Assembly: GCA_045580025.1 (NCBI GenBank)
Contig: JAZNNB010000029.1
Coordinates: forward strand, 62,001-126,000
DNA: 64,000 nt
Reading direction: 5' to 3'
DNA from: SIG440 sp045580025
GTDB lineage: Bacteria > Bacillota > Clostridia > Monoglobales > Monoglobaceae
In this document: one piece after another, positions 9,194 to 17,651 of the stretch
Position numbering within the stretch: the first letter of the stretch is position 1
Layout: each line of letters begins with the position of its first letter
Made by a program: the position numbers and the translations under genes
Notes under the pieces: model-generated
What the model was told of the DNA's origin: nothing
What the model saw: only the letters and a program-made list of their open reading frames with translations
Database searches by the model: none

Positions 9194-10445
9194 ATTTTGT
9201 CTTTTTATCAACATATTCTTCTGTAAGCTTTGAATAAACGATTCTCTGACTTTTATAAAGCCCGAAATACCCCGACATCATAAAGCTTACTGCGCACACT
9301 GCCGCAAACACAACAATCGACTCACTTCCAAAGACCTCCAATGCCAGAATAATGGATGCGATAGGACAATTCACAACGCTGCAGAACATAGCCACAAAAC
9401 CTATGGCTGCACCAAATCCCGCATCAAGTCCCAAAAGTCCTCCTGCAAAGCACCCGAAAGTCGCACCTATAAAAAATGTGGGTACAATTTCTCCGCCTTT
9501 AAAGCCTGCAGCGATTGTTATTGAAGTAAATATAATTTTCAGGATAAATGCCCATGGGCTCGCCGTTCCACCAAGTGCCCTTTCAATCACATTCATTCCG
9601 GCACCATTATAATCATATGTGCCAACCAAAATCGTAAGTATCACTATTATAGCTCCACCAAAAAACGCACGCAAGAACTTATTGGGGCAAAATTTTTCTG
9701 CAAATTTTTCACACTTTTTTATTGAGACACAAAAAGCTATACTCACTACCGCACAAAGAATTGCCAAAACCATCGCTTTTGTCATAACATCAAATGCAGG
9801 CTGCTGCATATTAACAAAATCAAAGTGTGTCGGCTGACTGCCAAACCAAAATGATACCCTGTATGCAACAAATGCCGAAATTATACACGCCAAAAGCCCT
9901 GCATAGTGAAATATTCCCACAGAAACAACTTCGAGAGAGAAAATCGCAGCAGTAATTGGAGTCCCAAACAGTGCGGAAAACACGCTGCTCATACCAGCCA
10001 TAACAATAATATGCGTATCTTCTTTTTTGAGCCTGAGCATCTTTCCCATATTATATCCAAGGCTTCCCCCAAGCTGAAGTGCTGCCCCCTCGCGTCCTGC
10101 TGAACCGCCAAGAAGATGGGTTATCACCGTGCTTACAAAAATGAGCGGTGCCATAACGAGAGGAACTTTTTCATCACTTCTTGCTGCCTCAATCACGCGG
10201 TTTGTATCAATGTGACCTTTTTTTCTGCATATCCAATAAATAAAACTTATAACAAGACCACCGATTGGCAATAAATATATTACCCAAAAATGTTCCATTC
10301 TGAGCTTTGTTACAAATTCAATACTTTTGTGAAAAATACTTCCCACAGCACCGCCAAACAAGCCGAGAACAGAGGCAATAACCACCCATTTAATAAAAGC
10401 TTTGATATAACCGAATGAGCCTTTAAGCATACCATTGTTATTCAC
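9192..10445 (-). CDS. CLC-family antiporter, fluoride-exporter (CLC-F) like
   Basis: Membrane protein of 417 residues with CLC signatures: GGSAGREGAALQLGGSLG (residues about 113-130, gating Glu at E119) and KGGEIVPTFFIGATFG. Two features suggest the fluoride/proton CLC-F clade over chloride channels: VMAPL just before the GREG segment, with Met where chloride CLCs have the selectivity Ser, and IFSLEVV, which lacks the second proton-path Glu. These alignments were made by eye. The GTG start at 10445 is chosen because GGAGGGG sits 8 bp upstream; no ATG is well placed. No fluoride riboswitch was seen upstream. Confidence 0.82.
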   Translation of the reverse strand: MNNNGMLKGSFGYIKAFIKWVVIASVLGLFGGAVGSIFHKSIEFVTKLRMEHFWVIYLLPIGGLVISFIYWICRKKGHIDTNRVIEAARSDEKVPLVMAPLIFVSTVITHLLGGSAGREGAALQLGGSLGYNMGKMLRLKKEDTHIIVMAGMSSVFSALFGTPITAAIFSLEVVSVGIFHYAGLLACIISAFVAYRVSFWFGSQPTHFDFVNMQQPAFDVMTKAMVLAILCAVVSIAFCVSIKKCEKFAEKFCPNKFLRAFFGGAIIVILTILVGTYDYNGAGMNVIERALGGTASPWAFILKIIFTSITIAAGFKGGEIVPTFFIGATFGCFAGGLLGLDAGFGAAIGFVAMFCSVVNCPIASIILALEVFGSESIVVFAAVCAVSFMMSGYFGLYKSQRIVYSKLTEEYVDKKTK

Positions 10446-10463
10446 CGTCTTCCCCTCCCTCTT

Positions 10464-10500
10464 CAAGAAAAATCCGAATACCATTAAGCATCCGGATTTT
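10464..10500 (-). terminator. Intrinsic terminator after the CPA2 antiporter
   Basis: On the minus strand AAAATCCG pairs with CGGATTTT across a 16-nt loop that can extend the stem, followed by TTTTTC. It lies just past the antiporter stop and upstream of the CLC start. Confidence 0.7.
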
Positions 10501-10510
10501 AAATTCTGTT

Positions 10511-11818
10511 TTATTTGTGAGTTTTCTTCTTTGCTTCTTCAAGCTTTGTCTCACGACGGTTTTTCACGTGGTCAGGCATTGGCTTGATATCTCCTGCCAA
10601 AGTAAGCGCCTGACGTGTGAGAATCGGACCAATCAGCTCATATATAAGAACTGCAAAAAGTGTTATGTTTCGCACCAAAGCACCCTGAGTTCCCATTTCC
10701 ACGGATGCAGCAACAATAGCACACATTCCAAGAGCAACCCCTGCCTGAGGAAACAACGTTATGCCCAAATATTTGCATATCTGAGGAGCACAATCTGTTG
10801 CTTTGGCACTGATGAATGTTCCCACGTATTTTCCGAGGCAACGGAACAAAATATAAACAACGCCTACAACCACAATCGCCCAGTCAAGGAAAACATTGAG
10901 TTCAAGCTCTGCACCGCTGATAACGAAGAACAGTGCCAGAAGCGGCGATGTCCACTTGTCTGATTTCTCCATCAAATCGTGAGAAAGAGGACAGATATTG
11001 CAGAAAACTGTTCCAAGCATCATACATACAAGCAATGATGAAAAACTGATGTGAACACTTCCGATATGAAAATCAATCATAGAAAGTGCAACGGTAAGGA
11101 ACACAAATGCGATAGTCATATTCAGACGATTGGTGTTTGAATTGAACATTTTTTCAAGCTGGGTAAGTATCCATCCCATAATCGCACCAAGGGTCAATGA
11201 ACACACAATTTCAACCAAGGGATTTACAATAATTGAAATCAAGTCGAGATTGCCTGACATCATAGTTTTTGCAATACCAAAAGATACCGCAAAAACAATA
11301 AGGCCCACCGCATCATCAAGAGCTACTATAGGGAGCAGCAACTTTGTAAGAGGTCCGTCCGCTTTGTACTGACGTACAACCATCAAAGTAGCCGCCGGAG
11401 CTGTTGCAGTGGCTATTGCACCAAGAATAATCGCCTGTGGTATTGTAAGTTTATCAGGCATGACGAGATGAATCCCCACAAGTGCCAAATCAACAAATAA
11501 AGTTGCCACAAGTGCCTGAAATATACCAATTACAAATGCTTGCTTTCCTGTTTTTTTAAGCTCCGAAAGTCTGAATTCACTCCCGATTGAAAACGCAATA
11601 AAGCCAAGAGCCACTTCTGAAACAAGACCAAGGCGTCCAACAGCCTCTGCCGAAGTAAAGCCTATACCCTCAAGACCAAATCTGCCGATACAGTATGGTC
11701 CAATCAAAACACCCGCAATAAGATATGCCGTTACCGAGGGCAACTTGAATGGTTTAAACACTCTGGTCATAAGAAGACCTGCCAGCAATGCAACTGAAAC
11801 TGATAATAATGTACTCAT
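10511..11818 (-). CDS. CPA2-family cation:proton antiporter
   Basis: Na+/H+ or K+/H+ exchanger of 435 residues with 12-13 hydrophobic segments. The conserved core includes PSVTAYLIAGVLIGPY near the N terminus, AIATATAPAATLMVVRQY (the unwound helix) and IVALDDAVGLIVF, whose DD pair is the ion and proton site in electrogenic members. There is no TrkA-N/RCK domain, so ligand gating by NAD or K+ is not indicated. The start has GGAAG upstream. It follows the acyltransferase gene by about 50 bp and precedes the CLC gene; ion and pH balance is the likely shared theme. Confidence 0.85.
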   Translation of the reverse strand: MSTLLSVSVALLAGLLMTRVFKPFKLPSVTAYLIAGVLIGPYCIGRFGLEGIGFTSAEAVGRLGLVSEVALGFIAFSIGSEFRLSELKKTGKQAFVIGIFQALVATLFVDLALVGIHLVMPDKLTIPQAIILGAIATATAPAATLMVVRQYKADGPLTKLLLPIVALDDAVGLIVFAVSFGIAKTMMSGNLDLISIIVNPLVEIVCSLTLGAIMGWILTQLEKMFNSNTNRLNMTIAFVFLTVALSMIDFHIGSVHISFSSLLVCMMLGTVFCNICPLSHDLMEKSDKWTSPLLALFFVISGAELELNVFLDWAIVVVGVVYILFRCLGKYVGTFISAKATDCAPQICKYLGITLFPQAGVALGMCAIVAASVEMGTQGALVRNITLFAVLIYELIGPILTRQALTLAGDIKPMPDHVKNRRETKLEEAKKKTHK

Positions 11819-11867
11819 TTTTTCGCTTCCTTTTTTTATGTAAAATATTTAGTGTAAATTTCTATCT

Positions 11868-12740
11868 TTATGAAATTATATTCTCACCATCAAACAGAAG
11901 AACTCCCTTACCTTCACCATAATCGTTGTTTTTGGACAGATATTCAACAAATGCTTTTTGCAAAGAGGTATTTTGAGGAAGAACACTGACGTCACCTTCA
12001 TAGTCTACCCCAAAAATCCGCCATGCATCCACAAAGCTATCTTGCTTGTTTTCGCCATACATCTCAAAATCCTTTACAAATGCAGTGATATTTTTACTTG
12101 TTTCAAGCGCCTTTCTGTAAGGCAGAAACAAAAGCCACGAGCTGCAACATATAGGCAAAATTCCGTCCCTGCACCGGTCTTTAAAAAATTCATATGCCAT
12201 TTTATAGGATTCCACACAATCACTATGCTTAAGCGGACCCATAGCAGGAATATGGCAATTCAGCATAAATTCACCATCTCTTATGGTGTAATTTTTAAGT
12301 TTGATATCTTCTCCGCTGTGCATTATTACTTCATACTGAAGTCTTCCAATTCCCAGAACTTTCATTTTCAAAAACAAATCATGCCACAGCAAAACAAAAG
12401 TTCCAAAAACATTTTTGTAATCACAACATTTCTTAACTTTGCAGGTAATATCCTTCATAGTTTGCACAAAAATTTCTTCAGGTATATTTGCCTCTTCGTA
12501 ATGCTTCTTAAGAATTGGAGTGCATCCAAGAACAAACATAAGATGAACTGTGTATTCATGAATTTCATCACTTTCAAAAGCCTTGAGTTCTTCAACAAGC
12601 TCATCGCATCCCAATTCGTCATTCATATAACGGTTTATACAAGAATCCATACTGTTTCCAAGCATCTTTCTGTATTTCTCATAGCCATCTTTCATTTCAT
12701 CAGTAAATCCAATTTTTTCTAATAATTCTTCAATAAACAT
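11868..12740 (-). CDS. GNAT-like acyltransferase-domain protein
   Basis: The 290-residue protein resembles Bacillota 'acyltransferase domain-containing proteins' with a helical N domain (about residues 1-130) and a C-terminal GNAT-fold domain. The recognisable core is LNCHIPAMGPLKHSDCVESY followed by PICCSSWLLFLPYRKAL. Donor and acceptor are unknown. The start at 12740 (MFIEELLEKIGF) has AGGAG 8 bp upstream; the frame extends 13 codons further without a ribosome site. Cysteine content is unusually high (pairs at KKCC and ICC). It neighbours the acyl-CoA synthetase, from which it is separated by a YitT remnant. Confidence 0.62.
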   Translation of the reverse strand: MFIEELLEKIGFTDEMKDGYEKYRKMLGNSMDSCINRYMNDELGCDELVEELKAFESDEIHEYTVHLMFVLGCTPILKKHYEEANIPEEIFVQTMKDITCKVKKCCDYKNVFGTFVLLWHDLFLKMKVLGIGRLQYEVIMHSGEDIKLKNYTIRDGEFMLNCHIPAMGPLKHSDCVESYKMAYEFFKDRCRDGILPICCSSWLLFLPYRKALETSKNITAFVKDFEMYGENKQDSFVDAWRIFGVDYEGDVSVLPQNTSLQKAFVEYLSKNNDYGEGKGVLLFDGENIIS

Positions 12741-12768
12741 TTTCCATTCTCCTAAATAATATTGAATT

Positions 12769-12913
12769 TTATTTATCAAGGTGCGTATAAAACGTAGTTG
12801 AAAGACCTGACGCTCCCCTGCCTACAATTTTATGGGGCGAGAAACGCACCAACGCCAAAGCCGGTAATATTCGTTCCCAAAACACTCAACAAAACAGATT
12901 TGGATTTTTTCAC
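12769..12913 (-). pseudogene. Decayed YitT-family membrane protein, N-terminal remnant
   Basis: A GTG at 12913 behind AAAGGA opens a reading frame VKKSKSVLLSVLGTNITGFG continuing to VGAFLAP, then a stop at 12830-12832. Restoring one base there continues the match as NKIVGRGASGLSTTFYTHLDK, ending at 12769. This is the YitT (DUF161) N terminus, which normally reads as a hydrophobic helix followed by PNKIVxGGxSGLSTIL in a protein of about 280 residues. Only about 48 residues remain, with one frameshift and a truncation. Confidence 0.7.
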
Positions 12914-12968
12914 AATTTATTCTGTCCTTTGCTCAAGTCATAATAAAAATAAATTACTGCCAGATTTT

Positions 12969-14672
12969 CTATTTTGTCAAAAGCTTTTCCTCTTCTTCAC
13001 GTTCAAGTTCACGATAAGCAACCTTTCCCACCAATGTCTTTGGAAGACTGTCGCGATATTCATATTCACGTGGAAGAGCATATTTTGCAATATTTTTTTC
13101 ACAATGTACTCTTATTGATTCTTTTATTTCATCGTTGGGCGAAAACCCTGGCTTGAGCACCACAAAAGCTTTCACACGCTGCATACGATAATCATCCTTG
13201 ACACCAATAACAGTGCTGAACATTACCGCTTCATGGGAATCAATAACATTTTCAATCTGTGACGGATATACGTTGTAACCACTGGTAACAATCATCCTTT
13301 TGAGTCTCTGCACAAAATAGATAAATCCGTCTTCGTCCATATAGCCAAGGTCACCTGTATGAAGATAGGTTTTCCCATCATCGTGAACCCGAAGAGTCTG
13401 GCTTGTTTCTTTTGGATTGTTTATGTACTCTTTCATAAGAGTGGGGCCGGAAATACAAATTTCCCCCATTTCTCCTACCGCTGCTTCTTCATTGGTATTT
13501 GGCACAACAATTTTATAAAAAGTATCAGGAAAAGGTATTCCAATACTTCCCTCACGATAATAGTCAATGGGTGTAAGACAGCTTGCTGTAACACATTCAG
13601 TAGTTCCATAACCCTCACGCACCTGAATTTTCGCACCACCGTCTTTTAGAAAAGCATCCACCTTTTTCTTAAGCTCAATAGAAAGAGAATCACCACCGCT
13701 GAAAAGACCTTTAAGGCACGAAAGGTCTGCTTTTTTCATTTCTTCATTTCTCATCATCGCTTCAAAAAGAGTGGGCACGCCAGCCATATAATTAGGTCTG
13801 TATTTTTTGAAAAATCCTGGAAATTCATCCACATTGAGCCTTGGAACAAGCACGCATTTGCCTGCATAAGCAAGAATGGTATGTATTCCCACGCCAAGTC
13901 CAAAACCGTGGAAAATCGGCATAACAGAGAGCATAGTATCCCCTGCCTCAAAGCATGAAGACGCAGCCGCTGTCTGCATAGCAAGAGCGTTAAAATTAAG
14001 GTTTGTGAGCAAAATTCCCTTTGATGTGCCCGTTGTACCGCCACTGAATAAAATAACAGCGGGATCGTCACCTTTTCCCTCAAAATTCACATCATTGTTG
14101 TAATCTTTAGCTTTTTCAATGAAATCCGACCACGAAATCACCCATGGGTCATCTGCTACCTTTGGTTCATGACCTACAAATTTATATAAAAAGCCTTTTA
14201 CCGCAGGAAGAGCTTCTTCAATTTTTGCAACAATAACCTTTTCGACAGGAGTTTTTCCTTTTATTGCCTCAAACTTATCATAAAACTGACTGAGCGTTAT
14301 TGCCATACGGCTATTACTCTCATTGAGATAAAACATAATTTCGTTTTCAGCCGAAAGAGGATGGACCATACTGGCAACAGCACCAATTTTGTTTAATGCG
14401 TAAAGCATAACAACTGCCTGAGGAACATTTGGAAGACATATGGTAACCGTATCTCCCATTCTTATCCCCTGCATGAGCAAAGCTTTTGCACAAGTATCAA
14501 TTTCTTCAATAAGCTTTTCATAAGAAACAGCCTTGCCCATAAAGTCATAAGCAATATATGAAGCATATTTTTCTTTTGAACGTTTTATAATCTCATACAT
14601 TGAAATGTCCGGATAATCAATAGTATGCGGAACATCCCCATAGTATTTGAACCATTTAGCATCAGAACTCAA
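12969..14672 (-). CDS. Acyl-CoA synthetase, AMP-binding (ANL superfamily)
   Basis: Activates a carboxylic acid with ATP and CoA. The 567-residue protein has the P-loop-like motif ILFSGGTTGTSKGI, the A5 motif REGYGTTECV, the A7 motif YLHTGDLGYMDEDGFIYFV, the hinge region RLKRMIVTSGYNVYPSQIE and the C-terminal catalytic Lys in PKTLVGKVAYREL. It is closest to long- or medium-chain fatty-acid CoA ligases, but the substrate is not resolved. No ATG is available near the N terminus; the TTG at 14672 lies 9 bp after GGGGAGG and overlaps the upstream gene by 11 bp, indicating translational coupling. Confidence 0.9.
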   Translation of the reverse strand: MSSDAKWFKYYGDVPHTIDYPDISMYEIIKRSKEKYASYIAYDFMGKAVSYEKLIEEIDTCAKALLMQGIRMGDTVTICLPNVPQAVVMLYALNKIGAVASMVHPLSAENEIMFYLNESNSRMAITLSQFYDKFEAIKGKTPVEKVIVAKIEEALPAVKGFLYKFVGHEPKVADDPWVISWSDFIEKAKDYNNDVNFEGKGDDPAVILFSGGTTGTSKGILLTNLNFNALAMQTAAASSCFEAGDTMLSVMPIFHGFGLGVGIHTILAYAGKCVLVPRLNVDEFPGFFKKYRPNYMAGVPTLFEAMMRNEEMKKADLSCLKGLFSGGDSLSIELKKKVDAFLKDGGAKIQVREGYGTTECVTASCLTPIDYYREGSIGIPFPDTFYKIVVPNTNEEAAVGEMGEICISGPTLMKEYINNPKETSQTLRVHDDGKTYLHTGDLGYMDEDGFIYFVQRLKRMIVTSGYNVYPSQIENVIDSHEAVMFSTVIGVKDDYRMQRVKAFVVLKPGFSPNDEIKESIRVHCEKNIAKYALPREYEYRDSLPKTLVGKVAYRELEREEEEKLLTK

Positions 14673-15528
14673 AATCAATTTCCTCCCCAAGTTTTTTATC
14701 AAGAAGCTCCGGATTTTTGAACAGATACTTCACAAGTTTCAGTGAACGTGCAAAATAAAATCCGTCAGCAATACGTTCATCCAAAGTGACACCAATGTTC
14801 ACCACATCACGCACTTTTGACTCGCCATTTTCGTCAAAAAATGGTTCTTTATGTATTTCCCCGATAGTAATCACTATTCCATTTGTACCAAAGTTATTGA
14901 GATGGTGGTATACCGCATCACACTTGATGCTTCCGAGGTTTGACAAAAGCACCGTAACATAATTTGTGTCAACGCTGCTGAAGGCTTTCGGCATGAGTCC
15001 AAAATTATCCGCAAACCGCATAAATGCCATAAACAAATGCATAATGGGCTTTGGTAGCTTTTTGACAATGTTTAATATATCATCAACCTTTATACCCTTG
15101 TCCTCACGTTTTGCTTCAGCAACCTTTGGTGAAATCCTGTCAGTTATAGCGGTAACATTTTCATCATCCCTTGGATGATAAATCATAAGAGTCTCTTCCG
15201 CATGGTCGGTGAACTTTTTCTTCACCGTAAATCCCATCGAAATGCGGTGCCGCATATAATAATGCTTTCCTGATATATATCGGTTGAGGAGTGGACGCAT
15301 CTTTATTGTTCTTGCCACAGCGGCAATTACACAGTGAAACAGCGTAACCTTTCTCTCACCCGTAGAATTCTTTTCTTTTATGTATTCAAGAAGCTCTGTA
15401 ACATCAAGTTTTTCATTGATGTATACTTCCGCTTGAGTCCGTTTGGGCATAAGGTATGCCATATAAAAATGCACACCGTCAATATCACGGATACGATAAG
15501 CATCGTTTCTGTCACCAAATTTTCTCAC
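14662..15528 (-). CDS. Stand-alone 2-oxoacid dehydrogenase E2-type acyltransferase domain, catalytic His replaced
   Basis: The 288-residue protein has the CAT/E2-like fold of dihydrolipoyl acyltransferases but no lipoyl or peripheral-subunit domain. Its C-terminal catalytic motif reads LDERIADG (residues 249-256), where E2 enzymes have DHRxxDG; the general-base His is Glu, while the Asp and Gly are kept. It is co-transcribed with, and overlaps, the acyl-CoA synthetase, so an acyl-CoA may be its substrate or ligand, but classic acyl transfer is doubtful. The GTG start at 15528 has a strong AAAGGAG site and the operon promoter lies just upstream. Confidence 0.75.
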   Translation of the reverse strand: MRKFGDRNDAYRIRDIDGVHFYMAYLMPKRTQAEVYINEKLDVTELLEYIKEKNSTGERKVTLFHCVIAAVARTIKMRPLLNRYISGKHYYMRHRISMGFTVKKKFTDHAEETLMIYHPRDDENVTAITDRISPKVAEAKREDKGIKVDDILNIVKKLPKPIMHLFMAFMRFADNFGLMPKAFSSVDTNYVTVLLSNLGSIKCDAVYHHLNNFGTNGIVITIGEIHKEPFFDENGESKVRDVVNIGVTLDERIADGFYFARSLKLVKYLFKNPELLDKKLGEEIDFEF

Positions 15529-15580
15529 AAAATCACTCCTTTGTTAATTTGCCATCAAACAAAAAACATCATACCAAATT

Positions 15581-15609
15581 ATTATATCACAGGTTTTCTC
15601 AAAAAGCAA
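15581..15609 (-). promoter_or_regulatory. Sigma-A promoter of the E2-like / acyl-CoA synthetase operon
   Basis: Minus strand TTGCTT (15609-15604), 17-bp spacer, TATAAT (15586-15581), with TGA as an extended -10. It lies about 50 bp before the GTG start. Confidence 0.65.
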
Positions 15610-15643
15610 ATATTATGAATGATTTTGTCAAAAGTTTTTAAAG

Positions 15644-15671
15644 AAAAAACCGACCGCTAAAAAGCGGTCGG
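15644..15671 (-). terminator. Intrinsic terminator after the SDR-oxidoreductase pair
   Basis: Minus strand CCGACCGCT / AGCGGTCGG with a short T-rich loop and a TTTTTT tail. It lies just after the 15683 stop. Confidence 0.9.
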
Positions 15672-15682
15672 AACATTTGTTT

Positions 15683-16672
15683 TTAAATATTTTTCAAATT
15701 ATCATTTCCATAAACCTTGGAATAAACCTTTACAGCACGTCCGGCATCAGCAAAGCTTGCACCCTTGTATTCGCCGCTGATTATGCTTTCCATAAATTCA
15801 CGGTCTTCATCGGCAAACATCATATTTCTGTACAGACCACCAACTTTTTCTTCATTCCACTGCATTGTGTCGCGAGTATAGGTCCGAAGTGTATACCCTT
15901 CGTGATTATATTTAAGCTCACAAGTACCCTCGCTTCCATAAACCACAATCCCCGTCTCGGTAGGTGTCTGACAAAAACTGAGTTTTACTGTGCAAACAAT
16001 ATTGTTATCTGTTTTGAAGAGTATTTCCGCATTATCAGGTGATTCAAAACCAATACCCGCATAGCTTCCGCATATACCATTTATTTCTTCAGGTTGTCCG
16101 CCTGCAATCCAGATTGCATAGTCCACTGCATGGATAAGTTCAAAACAACCATTGTATTTCACATAATATGTACTCATATAATCAGGCCGTGAATCAGGGA
16201 AAAATTCACCCATAACAGCACGAACATTTACTATCTTACCAAGAACACCTTCATCAACAATCTGTTTAATTCGCTGTAGTCCCTTGTGATAACGATTGCA
16301 AAGTGCCACAGATGTCACTTTGCCCTTTTCCTCAGCCAATGCTATAACCTTTTCAAGGCTTTCCATATCAAGTGCTACAGGTTTTTCAACCATAACGTGA
16401 CATCCGGCATTGATAGCAGCCTCTGCCTGAGCCATATGAAGTGCAGGTGGTGAACATATAAACACCGCATCCGGTTTCATAGCGAGACCTTCCTCAAAAG
16501 TAGAAACTGTTGTCATGCCCGGATAATTCGCCGCGTGTTTTTCTGCAACTTCCAAAGCAGGGTCCCAAATCACAATATTTCTGCAACCCAACTCAGTATA
16601 CAAAACATCGCTATGACGTCTGCCGATGGAACCTATTCCAACTACAAATAATTTTAAATCCTGAATTACCAT
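15683..16672 (-). CDS. Gfo/Idh/MocA-family NAD(P)-dependent oxidoreductase
   Basis: The 329-residue enzyme has an N-terminal Rossmann fold (VGIGSIGRRHSDVL, residues about 11-24) and the EKP signature MVEKPVALD, whose Lys is catalytic, followed by the C-terminal alpha/beta substrate domain. The family oxidises or reduces sugar-like alcohols and ketones. Its ATG overlaps the end of the SDR gene by 7 bp and uses a GGAGG inside that gene, so the two are co-translated. The pair could interconvert a sugar or cyclitol derivative; the substrate is unknown. Confidence 0.88.
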   Translation of the reverse strand: MVIQDLKLFVVGIGSIGRRHSDVLYTELGCRNIVIWDPALEVAEKHAANYPGMTTVSTFEEGLAMKPDAVFICSPPALHMAQAEAAINAGCHVMVEKPVALDMESLEKVIALAEEKGKVTSVALCNRYHKGLQRIKQIVDEGVLGKIVNVRAVMGEFFPDSRPDYMSTYYVKYNGCFELIHAVDYAIWIAGGQPEEINGICGSYAGIGFESPDNAEILFKTDNNIVCTVKLSFCQTPTETGIVVYGSEGTCELKYNHEGYTLRTYTRDTMQWNEEKVGGLYRNMMFADEDREFMESIISGEYKGASFADAGRAVKVYSKVYGNDNLKNI

Positions 16673-17460
16673 ATTGTATAACCTCCATCAACTACTAAAT
16701 TCTGACCTGTAACATAGCTTCCTGCATCGCTTGCCAAAAGAAGCGCCGCACCGCCTAGTTCCTGACCGCCTTTGCCCATACGCCCAAGGGGAGTATCTTC
16801 ACCGTAACATTTCTGGAAAATTTCGCTGCAACCATTATCAAATCCACCGGGGGAAATTGAATTTACTCTTACTCCATATGGGGCAAGCACAGCAGCCATA
16901 TCACGTGTAGAAGAAATTATACCGCCTTTTGCAGCTGCATAATCCACAAGATTTTCGAAACCACCGCCTGCTCTTTGATACATTCTTCGGTCACGGCCAA
17001 CAACGCCTGCAATTGATGCGATATTTATCATTGAGCCAAAGCCTTGCTCTTTCATTATTCTTCCAAATTCACGACAGCAATAGAGGACACTCAAAAGATT
17101 TGTTTCTACAGTTATCCTTATATCTTCGTCTGACCTGTCAAAAAAATGATGTGAACTTGTATTACTGTTTCCACCTGCATTGCAAACTGCAACATCAATA
17201 TGACCTTTCCAGTCTCTTGCTTTTTGCGCCAGTTGCTTTATTGACTCATTATCTCTTGCATTCCACAACACCACCAGCGATTCAGCACCATATTTTTCCT
17301 GAAGTTCCTGCGCCAAAACATCACCTTTTTCTTGACTGCGTGATGCTATCACAATGTCTGCGCCATGCTCAGCAAAGGCACGGCAAAACTCGCTGCCAAA
17401 CGTACCGGTAGCTCCGGTAACGACTGCTACCTTGCCGCTAAGTGAAAATTTTTCTTTCAT
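16666..17460 (-). CDS. Short-chain dehydrogenase/reductase (SDR, classical)
   Basis: The 264-residue enzyme has the cofactor motif TGATGTFG, the NAG motif VCNAGG, the catalytic Ser in NIASIAG and YxxxK in DYAAAKGG. ASRSQEK after the second strand is suggestive of NADP(H). The C-terminal VVDGGYTIW is typical of sugar-alcohol and ketoacid-type SDRs such as gluconate 5-dehydrogenase relatives. It has a GGAGC site upstream, is divergent from an AraC-type regulator, and is coupled to a Gfo/Idh oxidoreductase. Confidence 0.88.
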   Translation of the reverse strand: MKEKFSLSGKVAVVTGATGTFGSEFCRAFAEHGADIVIASRSQEKGDVLAQELQEKYGAESLVVLWNARDNESIKQLAQKARDWKGHIDVAVCNAGGNSNTSSHHFFDRSDEDIRITVETNLLSVLYCCREFGRIMKEQGFGSMINIASIAGVVGRDRRMYQRAGGGFENLVDYAAAKGGIISSTRDMAAVLAPYGVRVNSISPGGFDNGCSEIFQKCYGEDTPLGRMGKGGQELGGAALLLASDAGSYVTGQNLVVDGGYTIW

Positions 17461-17532
17461 CTTTTTTTGCTCCTTTCAAATTCAAAACATCTCTTGCTTT
17501 ATCTGTATAGATATGATACACTTAACAAGAAA

Positions 17533-17561
17533 TTGTAATTGTTTTATTTATTCTATAAAAT
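17533..17561 (+). promoter_or_regulatory. Probable promoter of the AraC-type gene
   Basis: TTGTAA (17533-17538), 17-bp spacer, TAAAAT (17556-17561), about 90 bp before the ATG at 17652. The overlap with the divergent SDR promoter would let one bound regulator affect both directions. Confidence 0.4.
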
Positions 17562-17578
17562 TTCAGTCACTTCTTCAA
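17550..17578 (-). promoter_or_regulatory. Probable promoter of the SDR-oxidoreductase operon
   Basis: Minus strand TTGAAG (17578-17573), 17-bp spacer, TAGAAT (17555-17550). It overlaps the oppositely directed candidate for the AraC gene. Confidence 0.4.
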
Positions 17579-17651
17579 TTAGAACAAAGGTCATTATTAT
17601 TATGTTTTTGACCTATTTCAGTATATTTTGAGTCACAGGAGGAACATTGGT

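Noticed and set aside
9352..10103. Several plus-strand open frames opposite the CLC gene
   Set aside because: They are antisense shadows of a well-supported membrane protein gene with no ribosome sites.
10446..10510. Fluoride riboswitch upstream of the CLC gene
   Set aside because: The region holds a terminator hairpin and ribosome site; the conserved fluoride-riboswitch sequence is absent.
12780..12850. Possible riboswitch bounded by GGTGCGT / ACGCACC before the acyltransferase gene
   Set aside because: The same bases read as a decayed YitT coding sequence with one frameshift, which explains them better than a folded leader.
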